Shown one piece after another: positions 36,171-44,368 of a stretch of 64,000 bases of DNA (its first letter is position 1; the number at the start of each line of letters is the position of its first letter). The notes under the pieces are model-generated. The model was not told the origin of the DNA, ran no database searches, and saw only the letters and a list, made by a program, of their open reading frames with translations. Origin of the DNA: Ktedonospora formicarum (GTDB taxonomy: Bacteria; Chloroflexota; Ktedonobacteria; Ktedonobacterales; Ktedonobacteraceae); contig NZ_BNJF01000004.1 of NCBI RefSeq assembly GCF_016587355.1, forward strand, positions 868,001 through 932,000. Direction: 5' to 3'. A program made the position numbers and the translations under genes.

Positions 36171-36359
36171 ATGATCGCTTCTTCTCACCTGCTCTGGATT
36201 GTTCTTGCCGAGATGATGAGCCCGCTCTCCATACGTGGGGAGTTTCACTCAAAGAGGAGTTGGAATTACTCCCAACGAGATGTTCGCTCTTGCGCCACCG
36301 TGCGCAAGAGCAAGAAACGAGAAAGGATTGTAGAGAATGACTTTTCAATTTCCAGATGA
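36171..36359 (+). CDS. Short leader-like open frame before the PPOX gene
   Basis: A 62-codon frame whose ATG 36171 has a strong AGGAAGGA at normal distance. The first part is hydrophobic (MIASSHLLWIVLAEMMSPL), the rest basic. It overlaps the start of the next gene. Inside it a 10-bp perfect hairpin (36286-36311) sits 25 bp before that gene. It may be a leader peptide of a regulated transcript, or chance. Confidence 0.3.
   Translation: MIASSHLLWIVLAEMMSPLSIRGEFHSKRSWNYSQRDVRSCATVRKSKKRERIVENDFSISR
36286..36311 (+). promoter_or_regulatory. Hairpin just upstream of the PPOX-family gene
   Basis: GCTCTTGCGC/GCGCAAGAGC, a perfect 10-bp stem with 6-base loop, followed by an A/G-rich stretch holding the SD. 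Position within the leader suggests attenuation or mRNA stabilisation rather than termination (no T-run). Confidence 0.5.
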
Positions 36360-36777
36360 GAGCACAATTTTTGGGAAAAATGTACGGCGCCGCATGCATG
36401 AAGAATATCTTCTATGGCTGACCACAGTGGACACACACGGGATGCCTCAGCCTGCGCCCACCTGGTTCTGGTGGGATGAGACGGCATCGGATTTTTTGGT
36501 CTATAATCTAACTCATGCCAAACGCCTGGATTTTGTACGCCGTAATTCCCAGGTAGCGCTGCATTTTAATGGCGACCGGACTGGCTCTGGGATCATCGTA
36601 TTTACCGGACATGCCCAGATCAGCACCGCTGAGCCTCCTGCTGATCAACATCCGTTCTTTCTGGCGAAATATCAGCACTGGATGACCAGTAAGTTTGGCT
36701 CACCAGAACAGTTTGCTGCGGAGTATTCAGTGGCGTTGCGCATCTCTCCCATCAAGGTGCGAGGTTCATTTTTCTAA
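36337..36777 (+). CDS. Pyridoxamine-5'-phosphate-oxidase-fold protein, F420/flavin-binding type
   Basis: A 146-aa split-barrel protein: MHEEYLLWLTTVDTHGMPQP, APTWFWWDETASDFLVYNLT, HAKRLDFVRRNSQVALHFNG, GIIVFTGHAQIS and a C-terminal LRISPIKVRGSFF. The W-F-WW and K/R positions match the TIGR03667-like (Rv3369) subfamily, associated with coenzyme F420 in actinobacteria and also found in Chloroflexota. It probably forms a dimer. AAAGGA precedes ATG 36337. Cofactor and substrate are unproven. Confidence 0.83.
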   Translation: MTFQFPDESTIFGKNVRRRMHEEYLLWLTTVDTHGMPQPAPTWFWWDETASDFLVYNLTHAKRLDFVRRNSQVALHFNGDRTGSGIIVFTGHAQISTAEPPADQHPFFLAKYQHWMTSKFGSPEQFAAEYSVALRISPIKVRGSFF

Positions 36778-37341
36778 GATATGCATGCTCGAGAGAGAAG
36801 GGGCTATCTATGGAACAAGAGAGTCCAGAGTATGCGAGAGCGCAGGTTATCCCTGGAGTGAAAACAGACAATGGCCTCAGATGCTCTTGGAGGTGGCTAT
36901 ACACGCCGCCACCTCCTCCTCACTCCCGCCACTAATGCTAAACGAGAAAGTCCTGCTCATTCAGCTTTCGTATCAACAGGCACGAGAGCGGCTCCTTGCC
37001 TTGGGCAACACGAAAGGCGTGAAAACCTATTGATAAACTCAGAGAGAGGTCAGACCGCCTGACTCCGAAAGAGTTTACCAAAATGCACCAATGGACAATC
37101 AAGGCGAACCCGGCTATTCCGAACATGTCGCACGTATTGAACAGGAACCATAGGCTGCTCATTTTTCCATTCCCAGAGAACATGTAAAATACGTGAAAAG
37201 AGGAAGGGGAAGAGAGGTCCCCACTTTCGCGATTCCCCTCTTCCCCAAGGCCTACTCAGCGGTCTCCGCCCTCTACCATCGTCCGGCGGACTCGGCGGGG
37301 TACACACAGAATAAATATGGTACACACTCTCATACTTTTTC
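36778..37341. other. Intergenic region with one hairpin, no gene
   Basis: About 560 bp between the PPOX (+) and SGNH (-) genes. A 9-bp stem GGAGGTGGC/GCCACCTCC at 36889-36897 and 36908-36916 may be a weak terminator. Short open frames have no coding character. Confidence 0.5.
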
Positions 37342-38520
37342 TCACGCCGATGGATCTTGGCTACCTGTGAGTGTACTAAGATCTACCGCTTGGGCCATCA
37401 TGCGATACCCTTCATCATTGGGGTGTATTCCATCACCCGAATCATAGGCAGGATGGAGTACGGCTTCATCATCTGGGGAAGCTAGCGGCATCGCAAAATC
37501 GAAGACAGCATCAAACCAGCGGCTTCCTTCCTCACACATCCAGGCATTGACTCGCCGGCGCTGCTTCACTTGTGAAGGCAGATAGCCACCCGGTAAGATG
37601 GTCGTTCCGAATATTTTCTTGTAACGTGTTCGAGCCTGCGTAACAATCTGTTGGAGCCCCTCTATTACTCTGTCACCTGAAATACCAAAACGCAAATCAT
37701 TCGCACCAATGTTGATGATCAGATCCGTCGCTCCTGACTGCTCCATCACATCCCAGGCAAAACGCTGGCTCCCCGCTTCCCCTAAAAGAAATGGCGGCAT
37801 TTTCATCCCCCCCGCCTGAGGGATCTCTGAGGAGGTCAGCTGATTCCCACTCAGACCCGCATTAATGACCGACATAAAACGTGTGCCACCGGCATCTCTT
37901 AAACGACGAGCCAGTTCATCAGGCCAGCGCCTGTTCACATTGGGAGTCGAACCAGCCCCATCGGTAGTGGAGGAGCCAAAGGTAACCACAGCATTGAGGG
38001 GAATAGCGGGTAACACATCAACACCAGAGAGCAGCCACCAGGAGGTAGTTAACAGAGGATAGGCAAAAAACGCCGTTTCCGCTGGGACGGTGGTTGCATT
38101 CCCGATACCTGAGACATAACTTGTTTGCAATGCACCCCAATGAGCGGTGGTGCCCTCTCCCTGGGCCAGAAAAAAGGTGATCGCCAGGTCACTAAAAGCC
38201 TCTACTCGCAAGGGTACCGGATCACTGACCATTTCCTGGCCTGGTTCCAATCTGATTGTAGAGCGACCTTCAAAGGAGACATCACACTCTCCCAAGGAGA
38301 GAACTGCCCCTTGGAGTACCTTTCCCACGGAGATTGACGAAAGCGTCACAGCTTCTTCCCCATAGCGATTAGACAGGTGCAAACGAAGTTGCTCTCCACC
38401 CGCATGCAAGTGGAGGATCTGCCGCAACGTGCGACCGCTTAAATGAGCCGAGAACACACGGGATGGGGCCGCATACCAGGCTCTCACCCAGTTTTTCATA
38501 TCACTTGTTTCTGGATACAT
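37342..38520 (-). CDS. SGNH/GDSL-type esterase or lipase
   Basis: A 392-aa hydrolase. Residues 1-170 form a beta-rich N-terminal domain (LRQILHLHAGGEQLRLHLSN, YGEEAVTLSSISVG). The SGNH core has block I VVTFGSSTTDGAGS (nucleophile Ser), block II NAGLSGNQL (Gly), block III INIGANDLRF (Asn) and block V DGIHPNDEGY (Asp, His). No signal peptide is seen, so it is probably cytosolic. It resembles the rhamnogalacturonan-acetylesterase/GDSL group that acts on acetylated glycans, but this is only family level. The start is unsure: ATG 38520 chosen by similarity of build; ATG 38568 is in frame, and no SD is convincing for either. Confidence 0.87.
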   Translation of the reverse strand: MYPETSDMKNWVRAWYAAPSRVFSAHLSGRTLRQILHLHAGGEQLRLHLSNRYGEEAVTLSSISVGKVLQGAVLSLGECDVSFEGRSTIRLEPGQEMVSDPVPLRVEAFSDLAITFFLAQGEGTTAHWGALQTSYVSGIGNATTVPAETAFFAYPLLTTSWWLLSGVDVLPAIPLNAVVTFGSSTTDGAGSTPNVNRRWPDELARRLRDAGGTRFMSVINAGLSGNQLTSSEIPQAGGMKMPPFLLGEAGSQRFAWDVMEQSGATDLIINIGANDLRFGISGDRVIEGLQQIVTQARTRYKKIFGTTILPGGYLPSQVKQRRRVNAWMCEEGSRWFDAVFDFAMPLASPDDEAVLHPAYDSGDGIHPNDEGYRMMAQAVDLSTLTGSQDPSA

Positions 38521-38568
38521 ATCAAACAGAAATTTTTTCCCAAACGACGAGCTTCTCCCACAGAGCAT

Positions 38569-39070
38569 GCTCGATGAGGCAGCTCAAAAGAAAATAATTC
38601 ATTTTGATCTGGGCGGCACCTTAGACACAAAACGCGACGAATTGCCAATCTCACACATCTCATACTTAGATACATCATAGGTGTCCAAGTAGTGCGTGAT
38701 TGCAAGCGCAGTTCGTTTCTTTTCTCTTTATTGATGATCTTACAGGCCTCATATCCCTCATGCTAAAAATATTTTACGCGTCGAGACCATTTCGCGCTCC
38801 TTCCCCCACACAGGTCGAATTGTCATCTGGGGCAATTTCACTTCTTTTTTGGAAAACAAGCCTGCAAACTTGCCATTTCCCTCGAAAGGCGCAGAGCGCA
38901 TGCCTTATACACTTCCTAGCTCTGCTATTCAAAAAATCATATCAATCATTTTTCATGTTTCGCTGATCCTGAAGATGCTGTTTGCTGTGATGTTGATCAC
39001 AGCAACCTTCCATTCTAGCCTGTATACTCTATCGTATGTTTTGTAGCTGGATCAAAGGAGTATTTCAGGG
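38569..39070. other. Intergenic region, divergent promoters
   Basis: About 500 bp between the SGNH gene (-) and the B-box gene (+). Small open frames lack coding features. The sequence GGAGTATTTCAGG before 39071 supplies the SD of the next gene. Nothing else was identified. Confidence 0.45.
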
Positions 39071-39649
39071 GTGAAATGTTTTAATCATTATAATATGGAC
39101 GCGGTGGGTTTATGTTCCCAATGTCAGAAAGCTGGATGCCGTTCCTGCCTGTCTGATGTCGGAGGATCACTACTCTGTGTCTCATGCCAACAATGGGCAT
39201 GGCAGCAAGAACAGCAGCGTGCGTACCAGTCTCGGATGCAGGCTACGTTACAACAAGCAGAAACAGTTACAAAAGCCAAAAGAGCAATCAGAAATTCATG
39301 GATTTATACCATTCTGGTGACATTGTTGTGCGGAACTGTCCCTCTACTCGAACTGGCACGGACATATCCCCTTATTCTGCTTGGCTACCCAATATACGTC
39401 TATTGTATCTGGTCAACGTACTGGGTATGGAAACCAGTATATCAGGGATGGCGCAAGCTTCTCTCTGGGATGGGATGTTTTGTCTTTGGCTCGCCAATGT
39501 TTGTCGTTTTTTATCTGCTTTTATTTACTTTCTGGATTCCAGCCATGATTACCGGGATCTACGGTCCACTTGGTGGAGGATTCAAGGAATATGTAAAGCA
39601 CCGCAAAATGGCTCGGAGTCAAGCGCCTCTATACCCAATCCAGTACTAG
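39071..39649 (+). CDS. B-box-type zinc-finger membrane protein
   Basis: A 192-aa protein with GTG start at 39071 (AAGGAG 10 bases upstream). A B-box-like zinc finger at 3-40 (CFNHYNMDAVGLCSQCQKAG, then CRSCLSDVGGSLLCVSC) is followed by a helical stretch and then three hydrophobic segments (IYTILVTLLCGTVPLLEL, PLILLGYPIYVYCIWSTYWV, CFVFGSPMFVVFYLLLFTFW). Proteins of this layout are common and uncharacterised in Ktedonobacteria and relatives. The zinc finger probably faces the cytosol. No partner gene is evident. Confidence 0.8.
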   Translation: MKCFNHYNMDAVGLCSQCQKAGCRSCLSDVGGSLLCVSCQQWAWQQEQQRAYQSRMQATLQQAETVTKAKRAIRNSWIYTILVTLLCGTVPLLELARTYPLILLGYPIYVYCIWSTYWVWKPVYQGWRKLLSGMGCFVFGSPMFVVFYLLLFTFWIPAMITGIYGPLGGGFKEYVKHRKMARSQAPLYPIQY

Positions 39650-39720
39650 TTTTGCTTCGCGTCCACAGCCACATTCCCGCCTCCGTCCGAGTCAGTACCG
39701 GAGGCAACTTGAGCAATCAG

Positions 39721-39749
39721 TCGGGATCAAGAGGTGCGCTTGATCCCGA
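39721..39749. terminator. Hairpin between B-box and metallo-hydrolase genes
   Basis: An 11-bp perfect stem TCGGGATCAAG/CTTGATCCCGA with 7-base loop, between convergent genes. A smaller stem CCTCCG/CGGAGG lies just before it. No T-run, so terminator function is tentative. Confidence 0.55.
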
Positions 39750-39875
39750 ATACAAGCAAGTACTTCCACACCTGAACATTAAACGCCATGGCCATTGGGT
39801 CTATGGCAACCATAAGCCCTTTGATTTCTCGCTGCTCGTCGTGGGAAGCCTCTTTCGAATTTGTTACCAAGGCTT

Positions 39876-40880
39876 TTAGCCAGACTGTATAGCCTGATAC
39901 GTAACTACTCCATTCCGCAGTTGCTTGCTGACCGCACCTTGATTCAAGAGGTATTCCAGGTGTGAAAGGGTTTCATCCATCGCTGACATGCGTTCAAACG
40001 GAGAAAGCTGTTGCCAGCCCTTCTCTGACCGTCTCCATACCAAACGACTCGCGACGCTATAGGCGGTCTGCTCTTCACCTGCCAGCGCTTTCATTATCGC
40101 GCCGAGTCGACGCTGGTGATGTTCCGCCAGGGCATCAACTCTTGCCGCGAGGCCAGTAAATGGCTGGCCGTGCCCTGGCAGTATGACCTGTACGGGAAGG
40201 TCTCGCACAGCTTGAAGTGAGCGAAGATAGTTGCTAAGAGGATCATCATCTTGCTGGCTTCCTCGTCCTATGTGCGGGCTAATATGTTCCAGTACATGAT
40301 CGCTAGCTATCAAGATCTCGAATTGGGGATCATACAGGCAGGTAAGGCCTGGAGCGTGCCCCGGCGTCCATATTACTTCAAAGCAAAAGGGGTTCCACTC
40401 CAGCCGTTCGCCTCCCTCAAGCAATACATCTGGTTGGCAAACTGGAAGCCTCATACCCGTGCGCGCACCTCGGGCAGTGAGCGCCTCCAACTCGTCCAGT
40501 GGCATACCACATGTGCGCAACCACACTATCCACGCATCTCTCAAGGCCTGCATATCTTCGGCGCTTCGTCCAAAATAAGTCGCGTCGAGTCGGTGTATCA
40601 ACAGGCGCGCGCCTGTTTCCTGAACCAGGCGCTCAGCCAATCCTATGTGGTCAGGGTGGTTGTGTGTCAAAAGAATTTCCTTGATATCTCCTATCCCCAT
40701 ACCAAGCGCTCGTAACTCATCGACCAGTATTGTATAGACTTCTGGCCTGTTCCACGCGCAATCGATGAGCCGGACACCACCATCTGGACTGGCTACGACA
40801 TACATATTGACGCTCCCCAGCGATGCATTCAGCAGCGAAACGGGCAAGCGATACAATCCGGGCATAATCTCTTCTGGCAT
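39876..40880 (-). CDS. MBL-fold metallo-hydrolase
   Basis: A 334-aa metallo-beta-lactamase-fold protein from ATG 40880 (AGAGG upstream; a longer frame to 40985 is rejected). Metal ligands are in LLTHNHPDHIG (HxHxDH), WTPGHAPGL, the Asp of IASDHVLEHI and the His of LPGHGQPF. A C-terminal winged-helix-like tail (SPFERMSAMDETLSHLEYLL, NQGAVSKQLRNGVVTYQ) is typical of the LACTB2/glyoxalase-II-like group with a C-terminal extension. Substrate unknown; thioester or phosphodiester hydrolysis is usual for relatives. Confidence 0.88.
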   Translation of the reverse strand: MPEEIMPGLYRLPVSLLNASLGSVNMYVVASPDGGVRLIDCAWNRPEVYTILVDELRALGMGIGDIKEILLTHNHPDHIGLAERLVQETGARLLIHRLDATYFGRSAEDMQALRDAWIVWLRTCGMPLDELEALTARGARTGMRLPVCQPDVLLEGGERLEWNPFCFEVIWTPGHAPGLTCLYDPQFEILIASDHVLEHISPHIGRGSQQDDDPLSNYLRSLQAVRDLPVQVILPGHGQPFTGLAARVDALAEHHQRRLGAIMKALAGEEQTAYSVASRLVWRRSEKGWQQLSPFERMSAMDETLSHLEYLLNQGAVSKQLRNGVVTYQAIQSG

Positions 40881-41006
40881 CAGTGCCTCTTCTTTCTCTT
40901 GCACACATGCTGGCAGTTTTCGTCCTATGAGACAAGCAACCAAGGACGCACCAAACAAAGATGACTCCAAGGTTGAAGCAGCCAACCTCGGAACCAGGGT
41001 ATCCGT

Positions 41007-42419
41007 TTACGCCTCAGTTGGCGCGATGCCATCAGCATCCGTGCTGGGTTGAACACGACCCAGTCCCTCGGCTTGCTCTATAGTCCGCGCCGCCGCCCAG
41101 GAACGCACGGGACTCCAATAGCCAGAAAGCACGAAGATCGTTGGGAGAAAGACGACCAATCCTACGACACAAATCCACCACCATGTGGCCCACTGTGAGC
41201 CATCTAGCTGGTTTTTCACGACAAATGAGAAGCCCAGCGTGGAGAGCACAACAACCATACGCAGGATAAAGCCTTCAACAGCCATACCAGTAGCCACCAG
41301 GGCGGGGTTGATATCCTCAATAGTCTCTGTATACGCCGCCATCCAGGTCACATAGCCTATTGCCAGTGTAATACCAAACAGGCTCAGGAAGACCGCCATC
41401 AAACCCGCGTCAGTGGGCACACCTATTCGGCTGATGAAAAGGAACGTAACGACGATGGTCGTGAGACAGCCTAGCAGCATATATGGCTTGCGTACCAGTG
41501 TACGATCAGAGATAAAACCGATAACTATCGCTGCGACGACGTTGACGGCCCAGAAGATGCTGACCAGTCCATTCGCCTGATCTACCGGGAATTTGAAGAT
41601 ACTGTTCAAGTAGAGTGGGAAGAATCCTACCGCCGCGAAGTACATAAGCAAGTAGAGGCTGATGCCAACAGCACTGATGATCAGCCGTGAATTGAGCATC
41701 TGCCGCCAGGGATGCTCAGTTGCCTTGGCGACATCGATGGAAGCGGCGCGGCTCTCCAGCAGAGCCCTTTCTTCCGTGGAGTTCACCATCTGGCTACGCA
41801 GACCTGGCGAGAGTTCGCGCATACAAAAGAAGCACAGCACAAAGACAGCCAACCCTATGATTCCAGAAATGACGTACTGCGATTGCCATGAGTCGTTGAA
41901 AGAAGCCAAAGTACCACTGGCTACCGATGTCGCCAGAACGCTCCCACCCACCGGGCCAACGGTCCAGAACCCCATAGCCAGTGCGCGCCCAAAGCGTGGC
42001 GAGAAATCTCGCACCAGCGCGGGCGTGACAACAAGAATAACGCCCTCAATAAAGCCTAAGATGATAATTAATGAAAAAAACGTCCAGATCGAATTGATCA
42101 ACGCGACAATCAGCGTGCCAAGCCCTGTGACAAGCAAGCCATAGACGATGAGATTGCTACGCCCAATTCGATCTGACAGGCTACCAAAAATCGCCGAGAT
42201 GGCTCCAATGAGATTACTACAGAGCAAGATAAGGGAATAACTCGATACAGTGAGGCCGAAAGAATGCAAGACCAGAGGCGCGACTGAAGGGAGCACATAC
42301 GATTCGTAGTAGAGCATAATAGTGGCAATGACGGCCAGTGCGAGATACCAGATACGCAGACCATTACTGGGATAGTGCTCCAGGCTACGGTGCCTGAAAC
42401 TGGTTTGCAGGGTACTCAT
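41007..42419 (-). CDS. MFS transporter
   Basis: A 470-aa protein with 12 predicted membrane spans. The loop 2-3 motif GSLSDRIGRSNLIVYG is the classic MFS motif A, and a second copy GFISDRTLVRKPYMLLG follows in the C-terminal half. The central loop is charged (ELSPGLRSQMVNSTEERALL). Similarity in layout is to organic-acid or aromatic-acid carriers, so uptake of the substrate of the neighbouring acyl-CoA pathway is plausible. AAGGAGG lies 7 bases before ATG 42419. It is separated from the pathway genes by a long hairpin, so expression may be partly independent. Confidence 0.87.
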   Translation of the reverse strand: MSTLQTSFRHRSLEHYPSNGLRIWYLALAVIATIMLYYESYVLPSVAPLVLHSFGLTVSSYSLILLCSNLIGAISAIFGSLSDRIGRSNLIVYGLLVTGLGTLIVALINSIWTFFSLIIILGFIEGVILVVTPALVRDFSPRFGRALAMGFWTVGPVGGSVLATSVASGTLASFNDSWQSQYVISGIIGLAVFVLCFFCMRELSPGLRSQMVNSTEERALLESRAASIDVAKATEHPWRQMLNSRLIISAVGISLYLLMYFAAVGFFPLYLNSIFKFPVDQANGLVSIFWAVNVVAAIVIGFISDRTLVRKPYMLLGCLTTIVVTFLFISRIGVPTDAGLMAVFLSLFGITLAIGYVTWMAAYTETIEDINPALVATGMAVEGFILRMVVVLSTLGFSFVVKNQLDGSQWATWWWICVVGLVVFLPTIFVLSGYWSPVRSWAAARTIEQAEGLGRVQPSTDADGIAPTEA

Positions 42420-42520
42420 CTAGATCCTCCTTGGATACTCGTTATCTGCTAGTACAACAATGTCCTAACGTGTCCATAAAACGAGCCTAAGAGAGCCACC
42501 AGCAAATTGAATGCTATACT

Positions 42521-42561
42521 CTCTGGCTGAGAGCACTGTATCGCAGTGCTCTCAGCCAGAG
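42521..42561. terminator. Perfect 18-bp hairpin between maoC and MFS genes
   Basis: CTCTGGCTGAGAGCACTG (42521-42538) pairs perfectly with 42544-42561 around a 5-base loop, just beyond the stop of the MaoC gene. No T-run follows on the minus strand, so it may be a terminator, a processing site or a 3'-end stabiliser. Confidence 0.65.
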
Positions 42562-42568
42562 CAACATA

Positions 42569-43015
42569 TCAGGTATGACGTTTCGGTAACGCTGCGGTAA
42601 AGGTGCCTATGACTTTAACGTCGCCACGTTGGTCAGCAGCCTGGACGGCTCCAGAAATGCGGGTCTCGCCCTCAACCTCGGATTTCTCGGTAATCGTGCC
42701 TGAGCATGTAATCACATCGCCCAGACGCGTCATGCCCTTGAAACGCACGCCGAACTTGCGCAACGCCAGCGGACCAACAGCATCACTCAGCATTTGCCCT
42801 ACCAAACCCATGATGAGCATACCATGCGCGATAATGCCGCCAGTTCCGATCATTTCGCCAACTTTAGGATCGGTGTGCAAAGGATTGAAATCACCCGATG
42901 CACCCGCGTAGCGCACGAGTTGCAGATGAGTGACAGGTTTTGTTGTCAGTGCTGGAAGGGCATCTCCTACGCTGACATCTTCGGCATACAACGCCGAACG
43001 ATTGTGTGTTGTCAT
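42569..43015 (-). CDS. MaoC-like (R)-specific hydratase subunit
   Basis: A 148-aa hot-dog-fold protein from ATG 43015 (AAAGGAG upstream). It carries the catalytic hydratase motif YAGASGDFNPLHTDP (Asp and His), followed by GTGGIIAHGMLIMGLVGQML and FKGMTRLGDVITCSGTITEK. It lies next to a second MaoC-type gene with a PF13452-like N-terminal layout. Two-gene MaoC hydratases form heterodimers acting on bulky enoyl-CoA (as in HadAB or ChsH1/H2). It adds water to the enoyl-CoA produced by the acyl-CoA dehydrogenase (inferred from operon). Confidence 0.88.
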   Translation of the reverse strand: MTTHNRSALYAEDVSVGDALPALTTKPVTHLQLVRYAGASGDFNPLHTDPKVGEMIGTGGIIAHGMLIMGLVGQMLSDAVGPLALRKFGVRFKGMTRLGDVITCSGTITEKSEVEGETRISGAVQAADQRGDVKVIGTFTAALPKRHT

Positions 43016-43034
43016 TTGCTCCGCTCCTTTCGTC

Positions 43035-43487
43035 TTACTCGCGCACAATAATCGTGGTTCGTGACTTCAACACGGGCTGGTTGTGCTGGTTAACATAGTA
43101 GGTCTCCGTTGTGAGAATATCCATCGAATAGCCACCGCTCCCTGGACGCGTTTTGCCATCGACCAGCGTCGTCACTCCTGTGAGCACATCATTGGGATAG
43201 ATCGGGGCTAGATATTCGTACTCTTCCTCGCCGTGCAAGATACGTGATACGTTAATACCCAGATCAGCCAGGCTCTCCCCTCTCTGCCGATTCCCCCAGA
43301 AATTAAACATGGTCGGGGTGGTTGGCGAAATAGGCACGTCGGCAAACCCCGCTTCCAGCGCAGCCTCGCGGCTATGATAAATCGGGTTGTCATCACCAAT
43401 AGCGGTAGTCAATTCATGGATCTTGTTCCGCTGTACCTCGATGGTGAAGGGGGCGAAGCTGTGACCGATCTTGCTTTTGTCGAACAT
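43035..43487 (-). CDS. MaoC-type dehydratase partner (MaoC_dehydratas_N domain)
   Basis: A 150-aa hot-dog protein: GHSFAPFTIEVQRNKIHELT, TAIGDDNPIYHSREAALEAG, PISPTTPTMFNFWGN, HGEEEYEYLAPIYPNDVLTG and the C-terminal TETYYVNQHNQPVLKSRTTI. The layout is that of the non-catalytic partner (FAS1-DH-like, PF13452), which shapes the acyl tunnel. AAAGGAG precedes ATG 43487. The gene ends 20 bp before the catalytic subunit's start, consistent with a co-translated heterodimer. Confidence 0.87.
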   Translation of the reverse strand: MFDKSKIGHSFAPFTIEVQRNKIHELTTAIGDDNPIYHSREAALEAGFADVPISPTTPTMFNFWGNRQRGESLADLGINVSRILHGEEEYEYLAPIYPNDVLTGVTTLVDGKTRPGSGGYSMDILTTETYYVNQHNQPVLKSRTTIIVRE

Positions 43488-43511
43488 ATGCTTGCTCCTT
43501 TGTCTTGTCTG

Positions 43512-44270
43512 CTAACGCGGGCCTCCCGCGACATAGATAATTTGCCCACTCACATAGCCCGATTCCTCAGATGCGAGGAAGCAAATGACGTTGGCAACAT
43601 CACGCGGCTGGCCTACACGCCTGACTGGGATAGTCTTTGATGCCATCTCGATAACTTGCTGCGGGTCGAGTCCCTGACGGCGCGCCGTAGCTCGCGTCAT
43701 TTCGGTATCAATAAAGCCAGGCGCGACGGCATTGGCAGTAATGCCGAATGGCCCCAGTTCTATCGCGAGGGTACGCGTCAAGCCTTGCAGTCCAGCCTTC
43801 GCTGTGGAATAGTTCACCTGTCCGCGATTGCCTTTTGCCGACGTGGAGGAGAGTGAGATAATACGCCCGTATTTCTGTTTGACCATGTGTGCCTGCGCGG
43901 CCCGGCTACAGAGGAATGCCCCCTTGAGATGCACGTTCATGACGGTTTCCCAGTCGTCATCGCTCATCTTAAAGAGCAGGTTATCTCGCAGCACTCCAGC
44001 GTTATTCACCAGGATGTCCAGGCGACCAAAGCGCTCAACCGTCTGCTGAACTGCGCTCTCGACGGCCTCCTTCTCGGCGACGTTACAGGAAACGGCGAGC
44101 GCCTCCGAACCCGCATTCTCGATCTCAGCCACGACCTGTGCGCAACCCTCTGGATCAATATCGGCGAGCACGACCCGCGCGCCATCTTCCGCCAGGCGCA
44201 GGGCTGTGGCGGCTCCAATGCCTCTTCCGGCTCCCGTAACAAAGGCGACACGACCATCAAGTTTACCCAT
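43512..44270 (-). CDS. SDR-family 3-oxoacyl reductase / 3-hydroxyacyl-CoA dehydrogenase (FabG-like)
   Basis: A 252-aa classical SDR: TGAGRGIG, the NAD-type acidic residue in LADIDPEG (Asp after beta-2, favouring NAD), NNAGVLRDN, catalytic Ser in SLSSTSAKG, YSTAK active-site pair, APGFIDTEM and the C-terminal SGYVSGQIIYVAGG. It resembles FabG, but in this catabolic operon the oxidative direction (3-hydroxyacyl-CoA to 3-oxoacyl-CoA) is more likely. AAGGAG precedes ATG 44270. It follows the acyl-CoA synthetase by about 100 bp containing a TGCATT/AATGCA dyad. Confidence 0.88.
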   Translation of the reverse strand: MGKLDGRVAFVTGAGRGIGAATALRLAEDGARVVLADIDPEGCAQVVAEIENAGSEALAVSCNVAEKEAVESAVQQTVERFGRLDILVNNAGVLRDNLLFKMSDDDWETVMNVHLKGAFLCSRAAQAHMVKQKYGRIISLSSTSAKGNRGQVNYSTAKAGLQGLTRTLAIELGPFGITANAVAPGFIDTEMTRATARRQGLDPQQVIEMASKTIPVRRVGQPRDVANVICFLASEESGYVSGQIIYVAGGPR

Positions 44271-44368
44271 ATGTTCTTTACTCCTTTACATCTCTGCATT
44301 CATCAATAATGCATCCACGACATCGGAAAGACATGGAAGATAGGGATTTCCCCGTCCTCCTGTCCTCT

